NCBI GenBank assembly: GCA_022567365.1
Contig: JADFHG010000127.1
Coordinates: 1 to 8,807, forward strand
Reading direction: 5' to 3'
Length of the DNA: 8,807 nucleotides
Source: Planctomycetota bacterium
GTDB lineage: Bacteria; Planctomycetota; Phycisphaerae; UBA1845
Position 1 is the first letter of the stretch. Each line of letters begins with the position of its first letter. Below the pieces are notes generated by a model. That model had not been told where the DNA came from, searched no databases, and was given only the letters and a program-made list of their open reading frames with translations. Of the stretch, positions 1 through 5,768 are shown in pieces. The position numbers were made by a program, and so were the translations under genes.

Positions 1-1196
1 GCCGGGAGTGCGCACCGGGGAAAGTCGGTCCGCTCGCCGGTCATGGCCAGTCGGGCGATCTCGTGATCATACGCGACGTCCATGCTCGGGAGAAAGTCCA
101 CTAGGCCCGCTTCGTAGGCCATGATGGCCGCGTTGACGTCATCATACACGAGCATGTCCACGGTTCGGCATGCGATCGCCTTGGCGTCTCGGAAGAACGG
201 GTTCACCACCAGGCGCGCGCGGCGCTTGAACTTCCAGTCCGCAAGTCGGTAGGGTCCGTTGGTGATCAAGCCGGGATACCCACGCGCGTGGTAGTCCGGT
301 TTGGTCCACTGGGAGTCATACACCACGAGCCCCTCCGCGGTAATCGCGGCGCCGCGATGTCGCCGCCGAAGTCGTTCAATACTCTTGTGACAGGGGGATA
401 ACACGGGGAACGCGGTCAAGTCGAGGAAGAACGGGCACGGCTCGGTCAAACGCACGACCAGGGTATGCTCGTCCGGCGTTTCCAGCCCGACCTTCGAAAA
501 CTCGGCATCAAGCTGACCCGCATGTTGCGCGAAGATTTCCTCGTGGATGCCTGGCCATGCCAACTTGGCGTCGTTGATCGCTTCCGCAAACACCGACCAA
601 GCGGACGGGTCCTGGTCGCCGTCGGGAACCGGCACGCCTACCACGGCCACCCGTTCGCGAACGAGCGGATCGGCCACGAGCGAGCGAACCTGATCCTCAT
701 CAATGCGCCAACCGCCCGCGAGCCGCGAAAGTGGTGCGAGCACACCCACGCCTTGATTGCGCCAAGCTGCGTATGCCGATGCCCCGACGACGCGGTCGGT
801 CAACAAGAAGGCGTAGTCCGCAGCCGTGCCCGGCTCGATGGCGCGGCGCCATGCCCGAACGAAGTCCCCCGCGGTGACCGGATCGCCGTTCGACCAGTGT
901 CCGTCCCCGCGTATCGTGAAGGTATAGGTCAATCCGTCGTCCGACACCTTCGGCGGGAAATGGGCCGCACCCTCGATCGGTTCGAGCGTCTTCGGGTCAT
1001 ACGAGGTAAGCCCTTCCCAAATGTTCAACGCGACGCGCAAATCCTGGGTCCAGCTCATTCGAGCCGGATCGAGCGTGTGAATGCCCGAGGGATTGACGTA
1101 GGTAAAGTCCGCGCGCGGTTCGCGCTCCGCGAGCGAGTAGACAAGCAGCAAGGCAAGCAGGCAAACGGTGCAAACGGAGATGAGACCGCGAATCAT
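1..1196 (-). CDS. Oligopeptide ABC transporter substrate-binding protein, family 5 (partial, C-terminus off window)
   Basis: Translating the minus strand from the ATG at 1196-1194 gives 398 codons open to base 1. The protein would capture peptides outside the cytoplasmic membrane and deliver them to an Opp/Dpp-type ABC importer. The N-terminus (about residues 2-23) is a hydrophobic signal or anchor with no clear lipobox. Family-5 landmarks follow: HTLDPARMSW near residue 40, WEGLTSYDPKTLEP, SDDGLTYTFTIR, HWSNGDPVTAGDFVRAWRRA, a DEHTLVVRL strand near 243, and TNGPYRLADWKF near 312. About 90 residues (roughly 146-238) separate the 'AYAAW' and 'HTLVVRL' blocks, which I judge longer than in typical OppA. 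The unknown exported protein lies 124 bases upstream on the same strand. No permease or ATPase gene is visible; they could lie beyond the edge. Family assignment is secure, substrate is not. Confidence 0.9.
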   Translation of the reverse strand, partial: MIRGLISVCTVCLLALLLVYSLAEREPRADFTYVNPSGIHTLDPARMSWTQDLRVALNIWEGLTSYDPKTLEPIEGAAHFPPKVSDDGLTYTFTIRGDGHWSNGDPVTAGDFVRAWRRAIEPGTAADYAFLLTDRVVGASAYAAWRNQGVGVLAPLSRLAGGWRIDEDQVRSLVADPLVRERVAVVGVPVPDGDQDPSAWSVFAEAINDAKLAWPGIHEEIFAQHAGQLDAEFSKVGLETPDEHTLVVRLTEPCPFFLDLTAFPVLSPCHKSIERLRRRHRGAAITAEGLVVYDSQWTKPDYHARGYPGLITNGPYRLADWKFKRRARLVVNPFFRDAKAIACRTVDMLVYDDVNAAIMAYEAGLVDFLPSMDVAYDHEIARLAMTGERTDFPRCALP

Positions 1197-1320
1197 CAGC
1201 CCACCGAGAATGTGTGGAAGTGGCCGGTTATCCGTGCGGCGCCGGCACCCGCAAACGGGCGGCCCCGTCGCCGGTGAAAGCACAGGCGGGGAGCCAGTGC
1301 CACACTTTCTCAACGGGCCG
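1197..1320 (-). promoter_or_regulatory. Intergenic spacer with imperfect hairpin between the exported-protein gene and the OppA-like gene
   Basis: This 124-base spacer holds an inverted repeat. GCACAGGC (1280-1287) pairs with GCCAGTGC (1293-1300) over 8 positions with one mismatch and a 5-base loop. It lies about 20 bases past the stop codon of the upstream minus-strand gene. No T-run follows on the minus strand, so it is not a canonical intrinsic terminator. It could be a processing or attenuation hairpin, or a dispersed repeat. No clear promoter for the OppA-like gene was seen. Confidence 0.3.
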
Positions 1321-2415
1321 CTACGGGGCGCCGGTCGGGACGTTCCACGGCGCGTCGTTCAATATGCCCGACTTGGGTGTGCCGTCCGCGTCGGCCGCGC
1401 CGACCCACAAGGCAAGCGCTTTGAGCATTGTGTCCTTCTTCGCGGGATCCTGCACGACACCGACGGTCTTTGAAAAGGAATACTCCAGTTTTGCGGTGAT
1501 GTCGCCGCCCCGACCATTCCCGACGATAACGCCCAGCAGCTCCTCGGCCGCGCCCAGGCGGGACTCGAGCGATTGTTGCTCATCCACGGACAGCACCTTG
1601 CCCGCCCAACGAGCCGCATAGCGCTCGGCGTCCAAACGCAGGAATACCGCAAGTCGCCTGACCAGTTCCCCATTTTGCGGCGCCGTCAACTGGCCCGCAA
1701 CGCGAAGAAAATACGAGTAGGCATCCACCTCCGCCCTGTCCACGAAGACGGCCTTTCGCCGAAGCTGCAAACGCACGTCGAACAGCGCCATGAACCCGTC
1801 GAACACCTCCTGCACTTGTTTGTCGTATGCCAGTGCAAGATAGATACGGCTGAGTACGACGTATTCGGATTCAGCGGCGCCGGCCGAACGCAGCGCGGTG
1901 ATCGCGGCTGCCCGTTGATCCTTGTCGTTTTCCAGGGTCGGGATTTCCTCGGCGAGCCCTCGGGCACAAAGAAACCGAACCACGGCCTCCTTGGAGGCAA
2001 GACCCGCGACGAGCCCCGGAATACGGTCGGACCTCTTGATGTCGAAGAGAATCCGGGCAAGCCCCTGGGCCACCGTGGGGTCGGTATCAGCTTTCGCGAA
2101 ATCCTCGGTGGCCACGACGCCGGCCTGTTTCGCGAGTGCCCGGACGAATTGTTCCGAGTTGGCGGGATCGCGGAGTTGTTCCGTAAACGCGGTGCGAAAC
2201 CGCTTGAAGCGGTCCGGCTCCTCCGACTTGGTGAACACCTCGACCTGTTCGCGAATCCAGTCGTGGATCGCGCGGTGATCGGTTCTGCCGATGGTGTCCT
2301 TCGCACGGATTCCGGAAAGTGGGTCGGAACCACCGGCCTGCCCGCTTGCGGACATTCCGAGAAGGCTCAGATAAACGAACGCTATTGCGCTTCCGTACGA
2401 TGACCGTCTATTCAT
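1321..2415 (-). CDS. Exported helical protein of unknown function
   Basis: A 364-residue open frame runs from an ATG at 2415 to a TAG at 1321. I do not recognise the family. Residues 1-25 look like a Sec signal peptide: basic MNRR, a hydrophobic stretch through AIAFVYLSLLG, and a small-residue region SASGQAGG where cleavage could occur. The mature part is charged and looks almost wholly alpha-helical. Stretches such as ARILFDIKRSDRIPGLVAGL and EAVVRFLCARGLAEEIPTL recall HEAT-like helical pairs, but I would not assign that domain. It has one cysteine and no visible catalytic motif. Its position upstream of the OppA-like gene on the same strand allows co-transcription, although the 124-base gap weakens this. 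There is no strong Shine-Dalgarno at the start. The long plus-strand open frame over the same bases lacks signal or domain features, which supports this strand. Confidence 0.75.
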   Translation of the reverse strand: MNRRSSYGSAIAFVYLSLLGMSASGQAGGSDPLSGIRAKDTIGRTDHRAIHDWIREQVEVFTKSEEPDRFKRFRTAFTEQLRDPANSEQFVRALAKQAGVVATEDFAKADTDPTVAQGLARILFDIKRSDRIPGLVAGLASKEAVVRFLCARGLAEEIPTLENDKDQRAAAITALRSAGAAESEYVVLSRIYLALAYDKQVQEVFDGFMALFDVRLQLRRKAVFVDRAEVDAYSYFLRVAGQLTAPQNGELVRRLAVFLRLDAERYAARWAGKVLSVDEQQSLESRLGAAEELLGVIVGNGRGGDITAKLEYSFSKTVGVVQDPAKKDTMLKALALWVGAADADGTPKSGILNDAPWNVPTGAP

Positions 2416-2695
2416 GCCGGTTGCTTCAAGCCGGACCGTGTATTACGGTCAGGGTTTACTGATTGCAGTGGTTGTCTGTTCGTCGCGTGGGTGCCGGGGT
2501 AGGCCTCGACCAAGCGTCGATCCAAAGAACACCAGCGGCGTCCAGCGCGGGAATCGCACGCCACCCGCAACCTTATCCACACTACCCGCGAGGTGTCAAG
2601 CGTAGGCCAACTGATCAACCGGCAACCCGGTGGCCTGTGCATCTCCAAACGACGGTCCGGGGATGGATCGCGATACCCGGTCGGGGCGGCGATCC

Positions 2696-2725
2696 TTGAC
2701 TCGTTTTCGACAACCGGGCTATATT
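2696..2725 (+). promoter_or_regulatory. Sigma70-type promoter reading toward rex
   Basis: A -35 box TTGACT (2696-2701) and a -10 box TATATT (2720-2725) are separated by 18 bases. Each matches the housekeeping consensus at five of six positions. Transcription would begin near 2732, giving a leader of roughly 200 nt before rex. This is the best promoter match in the window. It is assigned by inspection only. Confidence 0.6.
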
Positions 2726-2738
2726 CCTCTCAGGTAAT

Positions 2739-2751
2739 CGACGCAGCGTCG
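2739..2751. promoter_or_regulatory. 13-base palindrome at the rex transcription start region
   Basis: CGACGCAGCGTCG is a perfect odd palindrome (CGACGC, A, GCGTCG) placed 13 bases after the -10 box. This is where a repressor site would block initiation or early elongation. It does not resemble the usual Rex operator (TTGTGA-type half-sites), so autoregulation by Rex is not supported by sequence. It could also be a small hairpin at the 5' end of the leader. Confidence 0.3.
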
Positions 2752-2770
2752 GTCTCGGTTCGGGAGCGAT

Positions 2771-2807
2771 GGCAATCCGCCTCTCGCCAGGCGGTGCGCC
2801 GTTTGCC
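2771..2807 (+). promoter_or_regulatory. Possible stem-loop in the rex leader
   Basis: CCGCC (2777-2781) pairs with GGCGG (2790-2794) around an 8-base loop. Outside it, GGCAA (2771-2775) can pair with TTGCC (2803-2807), giving a bulged two-part stem. It lies inside the inferred 5' leader of rex. GC-rich DNA yields such stems easily, so this is only a candidate. It matches no riboswitch class I know. Confidence 0.2.
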
Positions 2808-2929
2808 ACCCCCAGCATTGGGCCGCGGGAATCGCGGAGGCCCGATCGGCGCTAACATTGGTGGTGCGGCCCGGCGTTTCGCACCTGCTGGCGGAACCAT
2901 CGCCTTGAACCCGTACGATCGACTCGCGA

Positions 2930-3592
2930 ATGGCAAAGTTTGAGCGCATCCCGACGCCGGCGGTTCGACGCCTCAGCCTCTACCTTCGCCAGCTCGAGCG
3001 GTTTCGCGCGGCCGATCGCCGGACGGTCTCGAGCAGGGAATTGGGCGACGCCGTTGCCGTAAGCGACGCACAGGTTCGCAAGGATCTGGCCTACTTCGGT
3101 CAGTTCGGTCATCCGGGAATCGGCTACCGCATTGCCGAGTTGATCGATCGGGTCAGGCGTATCCTCGGCACCGACAAACAATCGAACGTGCTCATCGTCG
3201 GCGTTGGCAACCTCGGCCGTGCCCTGGCGTCATATCGGGGATTTGCGAAACAAGGCTTTGACCTCGTCGCGGCCTTCGACGACGACGCAAGGAAGATTGG
3301 CACACGTTTGACCGAGTCGATCCGCGTGAAGCCAATGGATGATCTCGTGAAGACCGTCGCCGGGCATCAGATCCGCTTCGGCATCCTCTGCGTGCCCGCG
3401 ACATCGGCACAGGCGGCGGCGGAGCAGATGATCGCCGCCGGAATCCGTGGGATTCTCAATTTTGCCCCGGTAACGCTACAGGTTGACGCCGGTGTGGCCG
3501 TCTCGTCCGTCGACTTGGCCGTCCATCTCGAACAGCTATCGTTCCAACTCGGGGGTGGCCGATATGGCGCTGGAAAGGCCGCGGACGTGTAG
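2930..3592 (+). CDS. rex: Redox-sensing transcriptional repressor Rex
   Basis: A 220-residue protein, normal for Rex. Rex is a cytoplasmic dimer that senses the NADH/NAD+ ratio. It binds operators when NAD+ is high and lets go when NADH builds up, controlling respiratory and fermentative genes. The N-terminal winged-helix domain (about 5-80) carries RIPTPAVRRLSLYLRQLE and the family signature SDAQVRKDLAYFGQFGHPGIGY (45-66). The Rossmann domain starts at NVLIVGVGNLGRAL, with the dinucleotide motif GVGNLG at 91-96, then AAFDDD (114-119), and GIRGILNFAP (171-180). The C-terminal VDLAVHLEQLSFQL (194-207) is the helix that swaps between subunits in known Rex structures. The start follows from the family N-terminus, although no clear ribosome-binding site precedes the ATG. 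It has its own promoter and appears monocistronic: the next gene is about 300 bases away. Confidence 0.97.
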   Translation: MAKFERIPTPAVRRLSLYLRQLERFRAADRRTVSSRELGDAVAVSDAQVRKDLAYFGQFGHPGIGYRIAELIDRVRRILGTDKQSNVLIVGVGNLGRALASYRGFAKQGFDLVAAFDDDARKIGTRLTESIRVKPMDDLVKTVAGHQIRFGILCVPATSAQAAAEQMIAAGIRGILNFAPVTLQVDAGVAVSSVDLAVHLEQLSFQLGGGRYGAGKAADV

Positions 3593-3711
3593 GCCCCAGC
3601 CCGGCGTTCCGGTGGGGATGGTCGGGCGGAGCAGACCGATCAGTTTGCGTTTGGGTAAGAAAAATCCAGTGCCGCTGATTTCGCTTGGTTGGCGCATCGA
3701 AATATCGGGGA

Positions 3712-3739
3712 TCGAAGGCCGAATAACTTCGTGTACAAT
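3712..3739 (+). promoter_or_regulatory. Weak promoter candidate for the membrane-protein pair
   Basis: TACAAT (3734-3739) matches the -10 consensus at five of six positions. Sixteen bases upstream, TCGAAG (3712-3717) is a poor -35 box. If used, the transcript would include the REP-like hairpin in its leader. Assigned by inspection with low confidence. Confidence 0.28.
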
Positions 3740-3758
3740 CACAGGATGTGTTTAGCGC

Positions 3759-3787
3759 GTAGCGGCCGCCCCCTGCGGCGGCCGTAG
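3759..3787. repeat. REP-like unit 1 (GTAG plus hairpin)
   Basis: GTAG (3759-3762) directly abuts a perfect 8-bp stem, CGGCCGCC (3763-3770) and GGCGGCCG (3777-3784), around the 6-base loop CCCTGC; TAG follows. The same layout, GTAG then an 8-bp stem then a 6-base loop, occurs twice more at 5522-5547 and, on the other strand, 5577-5602. A 5' GTAG tetranucleotide beside a hairpin is the known hallmark of REP sequences mobilised by Y1/RAYT (TnpA-REP) transposases. No such transposase is in the window. It could also act as an RNA-stabilising hairpin between genes. Confidence 0.7.
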
Positions 3788-3887
3788 AAGTTCGGGAGCG
3801 TTTCGCATGCCCACGTTCCGCCACGGTGGGTGGACGCTACCGTGCGTTTACGGAAACAGCGCTAAAGACGTACCAATCACACGAAGT

Positions 3888-3892
3888 GAGGT
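3888..3892 (+). promoter_or_regulatory. Shine-Dalgarno that fixes the start at 3898
   Basis: GAGGT lies with its GAGG core 6 bases before the ATG at 3898, an ideal distance. The upstream in-frame ATG at 3826 has no comparable site. This sets the protein at 276 rather than 300 residues. Confidence 0.6.
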
Positions 3893-3897
3893 GCGTG

Positions 3898-4728
3898 ATG
3901 AATGAGCTGACCACAATTTGGGAACAGTTTTCGCTCTTCTTGTCGCAGCATGTCCCGGCTGGTTTCTTGCAACAGGCCGGGTGGGTCGCGGTGGGCACGC
4001 TCGTACTCGGGATCGGTATCAGCGTCCTGGGGGCGAAGCTCGCTCGTTTTGCGATGACGAGCGCGTTTGTGGTCGGCGGGTTTGCGGCCGGGTTCTTTTT
4101 CGGGCAGGCGTTTGGATATACGTCGCTGCTTTGCGGTTTCGTAGGCGCGGCGCTCATTGGTGCGATCGGATTCCTGACGTTTCGACTCTGGGTCGGCGTG
4201 ACTGCGGCAACGCTGCTCTGCGTGGTCGCGTTGGGTGTGTTCGGGCAGCAACGGCTGCTCCCGCACGTCGGCGAGTTTCAACAGTCCATGATGGCTTGGT
4301 CGCCAACGGATGGGCCTGTCGAGTTCAGCGTACCCACGCCCGAAGAGCAGGCCGCGTTGCGCGACCGCACTCCTGAACAGTGGGCGGAGCAGTTCTGGTC
4401 ATACGTCAAGCTGCGCGATCTCGATGCCGATCGGCAGGTCCGAGTCATCGGGATCGTCGCCCTGCTAACTGGCCTGCTATTGGGAATGGTCGCGGTTCGT
4501 ACGACGCTCATTATCGGTACATCGGTCGTCGGAACGATTCTCGTTTCGACGGGCGTGGCGACCCTTTTCGCCAGGTTTGTACCCGACGGTTATCATGCCG
4601 GATTCCAACACGCCGGGGTCGTTGGGATCGGCGTTGGCAGCTTCCTCGCAACGTCCGTTATTCTACAGACGCTCGTGACTCGATCGGCGCGATCGCGCAG
4701 TGAAGAGCCCGCGGACGCAAAAGCCTGA
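3898..4728 (+). CDS. Polytopic membrane protein, DUF4203-like (larger paralogue)
   Basis: A 276-residue integral membrane protein. About seven hydrophobic segments are visible, at roughly 28-46, 53-71, 76-95, 98-116, 182-200, 203-223 and 239-259. Between segments 4 and 5 is a hydrophilic, acidic loop (about 117-181) containing PTPEEQAALRDRTPEQWAEQF. The glycine-rich helices GISVLGAKLARFAMTSAFVVGGF resemble the TM7S3/DUF4203 group of predicted membrane proteins, whose function is unknown to me. The call is by pattern and not certain. The next gene looks like a shorter paralogue: both have G-x-S-V, then G-[AW]-[KR]-LAR, then a GFAA helix. The tail (262-276) is short and charged, probably cytosolic. 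No enzymatic or transport motif is visible. Confidence 0.75.
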   Translation: MNELTTIWEQFSLFLSQHVPAGFLQQAGWVAVGTLVLGIGISVLGAKLARFAMTSAFVVGGFAAGFFFGQAFGYTSLLCGFVGAALIGAIGFLTFRLWVGVTAATLLCVVALGVFGQQRLLPHVGEFQQSMMAWSPTDGPVEFSVPTPEEQAALRDRTPEQWAEQFWSYVKLRDLDADRQVRVIGIVALLTGLLLGMVAVRTTLIIGTSVVGTILVSTGVATLFARFVPDGYHAGFQHAGVVGIGVGSFLATSVILQTLVTRSARSRSEEPADAKA

Positions 4729-4734
4729 AACACG

Positions 4735-4744
4735 ACGATATCGT
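4735..4744. promoter_or_regulatory. 10-base palindrome just after the first membrane-protein gene
   Basis: ACGATATCGT is a perfect 10-base palindrome beginning seven bases after the stop codon. A TATAAG sequence at 4752-4757 could be a -10 box for the second membrane-protein gene, with the palindrome in the -35 position. No decent -35 hexamer is present, so an operator or promoter role is conjecture. Confidence 0.2.
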
Positions 4745-4760
4745 ACGTTCATATAAGATA

Positions 4761-4782
4761 CCACGAGGAAAACGCCTCGTGG
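4761..4782. terminator. Hairpin between the two membrane-protein genes
   Basis: CCACGAGG (4761-4768) and CCTCGTGG (4775-4782) form a perfect 8-bp stem with a 6-base loop, AAAACG, 33 bases after the upstream stop codon. No T-run follows, so classical rho-independent termination is unlikely. Its stem and loop sizes equal those of the REP-like units, but it lacks the GTAG flank and shares no sequence with them. It may be an mRNA-end or processing hairpin. Confidence 0.35.
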
Positions 4783-4885
4783 CGTCCACTGTGCGCGGGA
4801 TCCAAACGATACCGGGTCGTTGCCGCGCGGTCGCGCCTACTCTGCAACGAACGACGCGGCGGTGACGATAACCTGGGGTTAGAAC

Positions 4886-5500
4886 GTGACCACATTCCTA
4901 AGCGATTGGACGCTGTTTCTTCACCGCTCCGGCGGCATATTGGGGGTGATACTGCTCATCGCCGGGCTGTCGGTAATGCTCTTCGGTTGGCGGCTCGCTC
5001 GACCCCTGATCGCGATCAGCTTCCTTGCGACCGGGTTCGCCGCAGTGATGTTGTTCACCGCAGAGGAGAGCTGGAGGCTCACCGCCGCAATCGGCAGCGG
5101 GCTTGCGATCGGCGGTCTTTGTTATTGGCAGCCCAGATTTGCAACCGCCTTGGCCGCGGGGCTTATCGCAAGCGGCGGCACATCCGCGTTCCTGACCTCG
5201 ACGTTCAGCATGCACGGCCCGCTGCTCTTGGCGAGCGCTGCGGTGGCGTTGCTCGCCGGGTTGGGAGGCGGTCTCATCTACGACAAGATCGTCACCATTC
5301 TGATAACGGCCTTCGAGGGTGCGGTGCTGCTTGTATCGGGCGTGTCCGCGATTGTGATGGACTGGCCCTGGTTGTATTCGTACCTCCATTCCATGGTCCT
5401 GGGGAGCGCCTTCGTCCTGCCGTTTTGCCTGCTGGTTCCGACCATAGTTGCGAGCTTCTACCAAATGGCCGACGTGCGTAGGTCGCAAGCCCCCCACTAA
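4886..5500 (+). CDS. Polytopic membrane protein, DUF4203-like (smaller paralogue)
   Basis: A 204-residue integral membrane protein beginning at GTG. A GGGG stretch (4875-4878) lies 7 bases upstream as a possible ribosome-binding site. About seven membrane segments are visible, near 16-35, 40-58, 65-81, 85-104, 111-132, 134-157 and 170-194. The first two, GLSVMLFGWRLARPLIAISFLATGFAA, align with the corresponding part of the preceding protein, suggesting tandem duplication. It lacks the large hydrophilic loop of its neighbour. The gap of 157 bases contains a hairpin, so shared transcription is possible but not shown. The TAA stop lies inside CTAA at the left boundary of a MITE-like repeat, so the present C-terminus may have been set by that insertion. 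Function unknown. Confidence 0.75.
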   Translation: MTTFLSDWTLFLHRSGGILGVILLIAGLSVMLFGWRLARPLIAISFLATGFAAVMLFTAEESWRLTAAIGSGLAIGGLCYWQPRFATALAAGLIASGGTSAFLTSTFSMHGPLLLASAAVALLAGLGGGLIYDKIVTILITAFEGAVLLVSGVSAIVMDWPWLYSYLHSMVLGSAFVLPFCLLVPTIVASFYQMADVRRSQAPH

Positions 5501-5521
5501 CATCCTGTTGAAGAAGTCCGC

Positions 5522-5547
5522 GTAGCGTCCGCCCCCTGTGGCGGACG
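5522..5547 (+). repeat. REP-like unit 2
   Basis: GTAG (5522-5525) abuts the stem CGTCCGCC (5526-5533) and GGCGGACG (5540-5547), with loop CCCTGT. Compared with unit 1, the third stem pair is T-A instead of G-C. Both sides have changed, so pairing is kept. That compensatory change argues that the folded form is what is selected or mobilised. Confidence 0.65.
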
Positions 5548-5576
5548 TGGCTTTCGAGACCGCTATCGCCGTCCTA

Positions 5577-5602
5577 CGGCCGCCACGGGGGGCGGCCGCT
5601 AC
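5577..5602 (-). repeat. REP-like unit 3 (opposite orientation)
   Basis: On the minus strand, GTAG (5602-5599) abuts the stem CGGCCGCC (5598-5591) and GGCGGCCG (5584-5577), with loop CCCCGT. It is inverted relative to unit 2, with 29 bases between the two units. Head-to-head or tail-to-tail REP pairs are the classic BIME arrangement. Confidence 0.65.
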
Positions 5603-5636
5603 TTTCTCGTCGGAGCGCGACTTTTTCAACAGGCTG

Positions 5637-5768
5637 CTAGTGCTCCGTCACGCATAAACTTGCGGGTTGGCCGGCAACCCAAATCCGAACCGCGACCGTG
5701 AGGGAGCGGACTTTGCTATGCCTATCGCTCAACACCAACCCGTAAATCCACGTGTGACGCTGCACTAG
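5637..5768. mobile_element. MITE-like element 2 (long terminal inverted repeats)
   Basis: The left end (5637-5670) begins CTAGTGCTCCGTCACGC and the right end read on the minus strand (5768-5735) begins CTAGTGCAGCGTCACAC. Over 34 bases I count 27 matches. Both ends start with CTAG, which could be a target duplication of IS5-type (CTAR) or the outer part of the repeats around a TA target. The left CTAG is also the right boundary of element 1, so the two are adjacent or one landed at the edge of the other. The interior contains a further small inverted repeat, GGGTTG (5664-5669) with CAACCC (5675-5680). No coding capacity. Confidence 0.6.

Larger units (their letters stand above)
2416..2929. other. 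Divergent spacer between the exported-protein gene and rex
   Basis: This 514-base stretch has no gene I can support. The left half (2416-2690) shows nothing recognisable apart from a weak TAATAC on the minus strand a short way upstream of the 2415 start. The right half holds the rex promoter, a 13-base palindrome and a possible leader hairpin, listed separately. Overlapping open frames on both strands share no protein-like features and run through the promoter. Confidence 0.6.
3593..3897. other. Spacer between rex and the first DUF4203-like gene
   Basis: These 305 bases hold no gene I can support. They contain a weak promoter candidate (3712-3739) and one REP-like hairpin (3759-3784), listed separately. 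An in-frame ATG at 3826 would extend the next gene 24 codons into this spacer. The strong Shine-Dalgarno before 3898 argues against that. Confidence 0.55.
5497..5640. mobile_element. MITE-like palindromic element 1 (with inverted REP pair)
   Basis: Terminal inverted repeats are CATCCTGTTGAAGAAGTC (5501-5518) and, read on the minus strand, CAGCCTGTTGAAAAAGTC (5636-5619): 16 of 18 positions match. They are flanked by CTAA (5497-5500) and CTAG (5637-5640), which look like a 4-base CTAR target duplication. The interior is two REP-like hairpins in opposite orientation (5522-5547 and 5577-5602), so the element can fold as two hairpins or one long stem. It encodes no protein. The layout suggests a non-autonomous element or a BIME flanked by transposon ends. 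The mobilising transposase is not in the window. Confidence 0.65.

Noticed and set aside
465..1277. Long plus-strand open frame of 270 codons
   Set aside because: It is antisense to the OppA-like gene, which has clear family motifs. The frame shows no domain and is rich in Arg, as expected of a shadow in GC-rich DNA.
1573..2403. Plus-strand open frame of 276 codons antisense to the exported protein
   Set aside because: It has no signal, domain or ribosome-binding site, while the minus-strand frame has a good signal peptide and a protein-like composition.
2769..2855. A 28-residue leader peptide in the rex leader
   Set aside because: An ATG follows GGGAG, but the 2-base spacing is too short. 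The composition (Arg, Pro, Gly) is that of random GC-rich sequence and there is no attenuator pattern.
2593..2943. Plus-strand open frame of 116 codons before rex
   Set aside because: It runs through the rex promoter and overlaps the rex start in another frame, with no recognisable features.
3877..3889. TCAC-N5-GTGA inverted repeat as a Rex operator
   Set aside because: The half-sites are in the reverse order from the Rex consensus (GTGA outside-left, TCAC right), and the repeat overlaps the Shine-Dalgarno.
3826..3897. 24-codon N-terminal extension of the first membrane protein
   Set aside because: A well-placed GAGGT precedes the ATG at 3898. The upstream ATG lacks one and the extension is not hydrophobic or conserved-looking.
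4898..5629. Minus-strand open frame of 243 codons
   Set aside because: It is antisense to a clear membrane protein and runs into the repeat island. Its hydrophilic composition is the mirror of hydrophobic codons.
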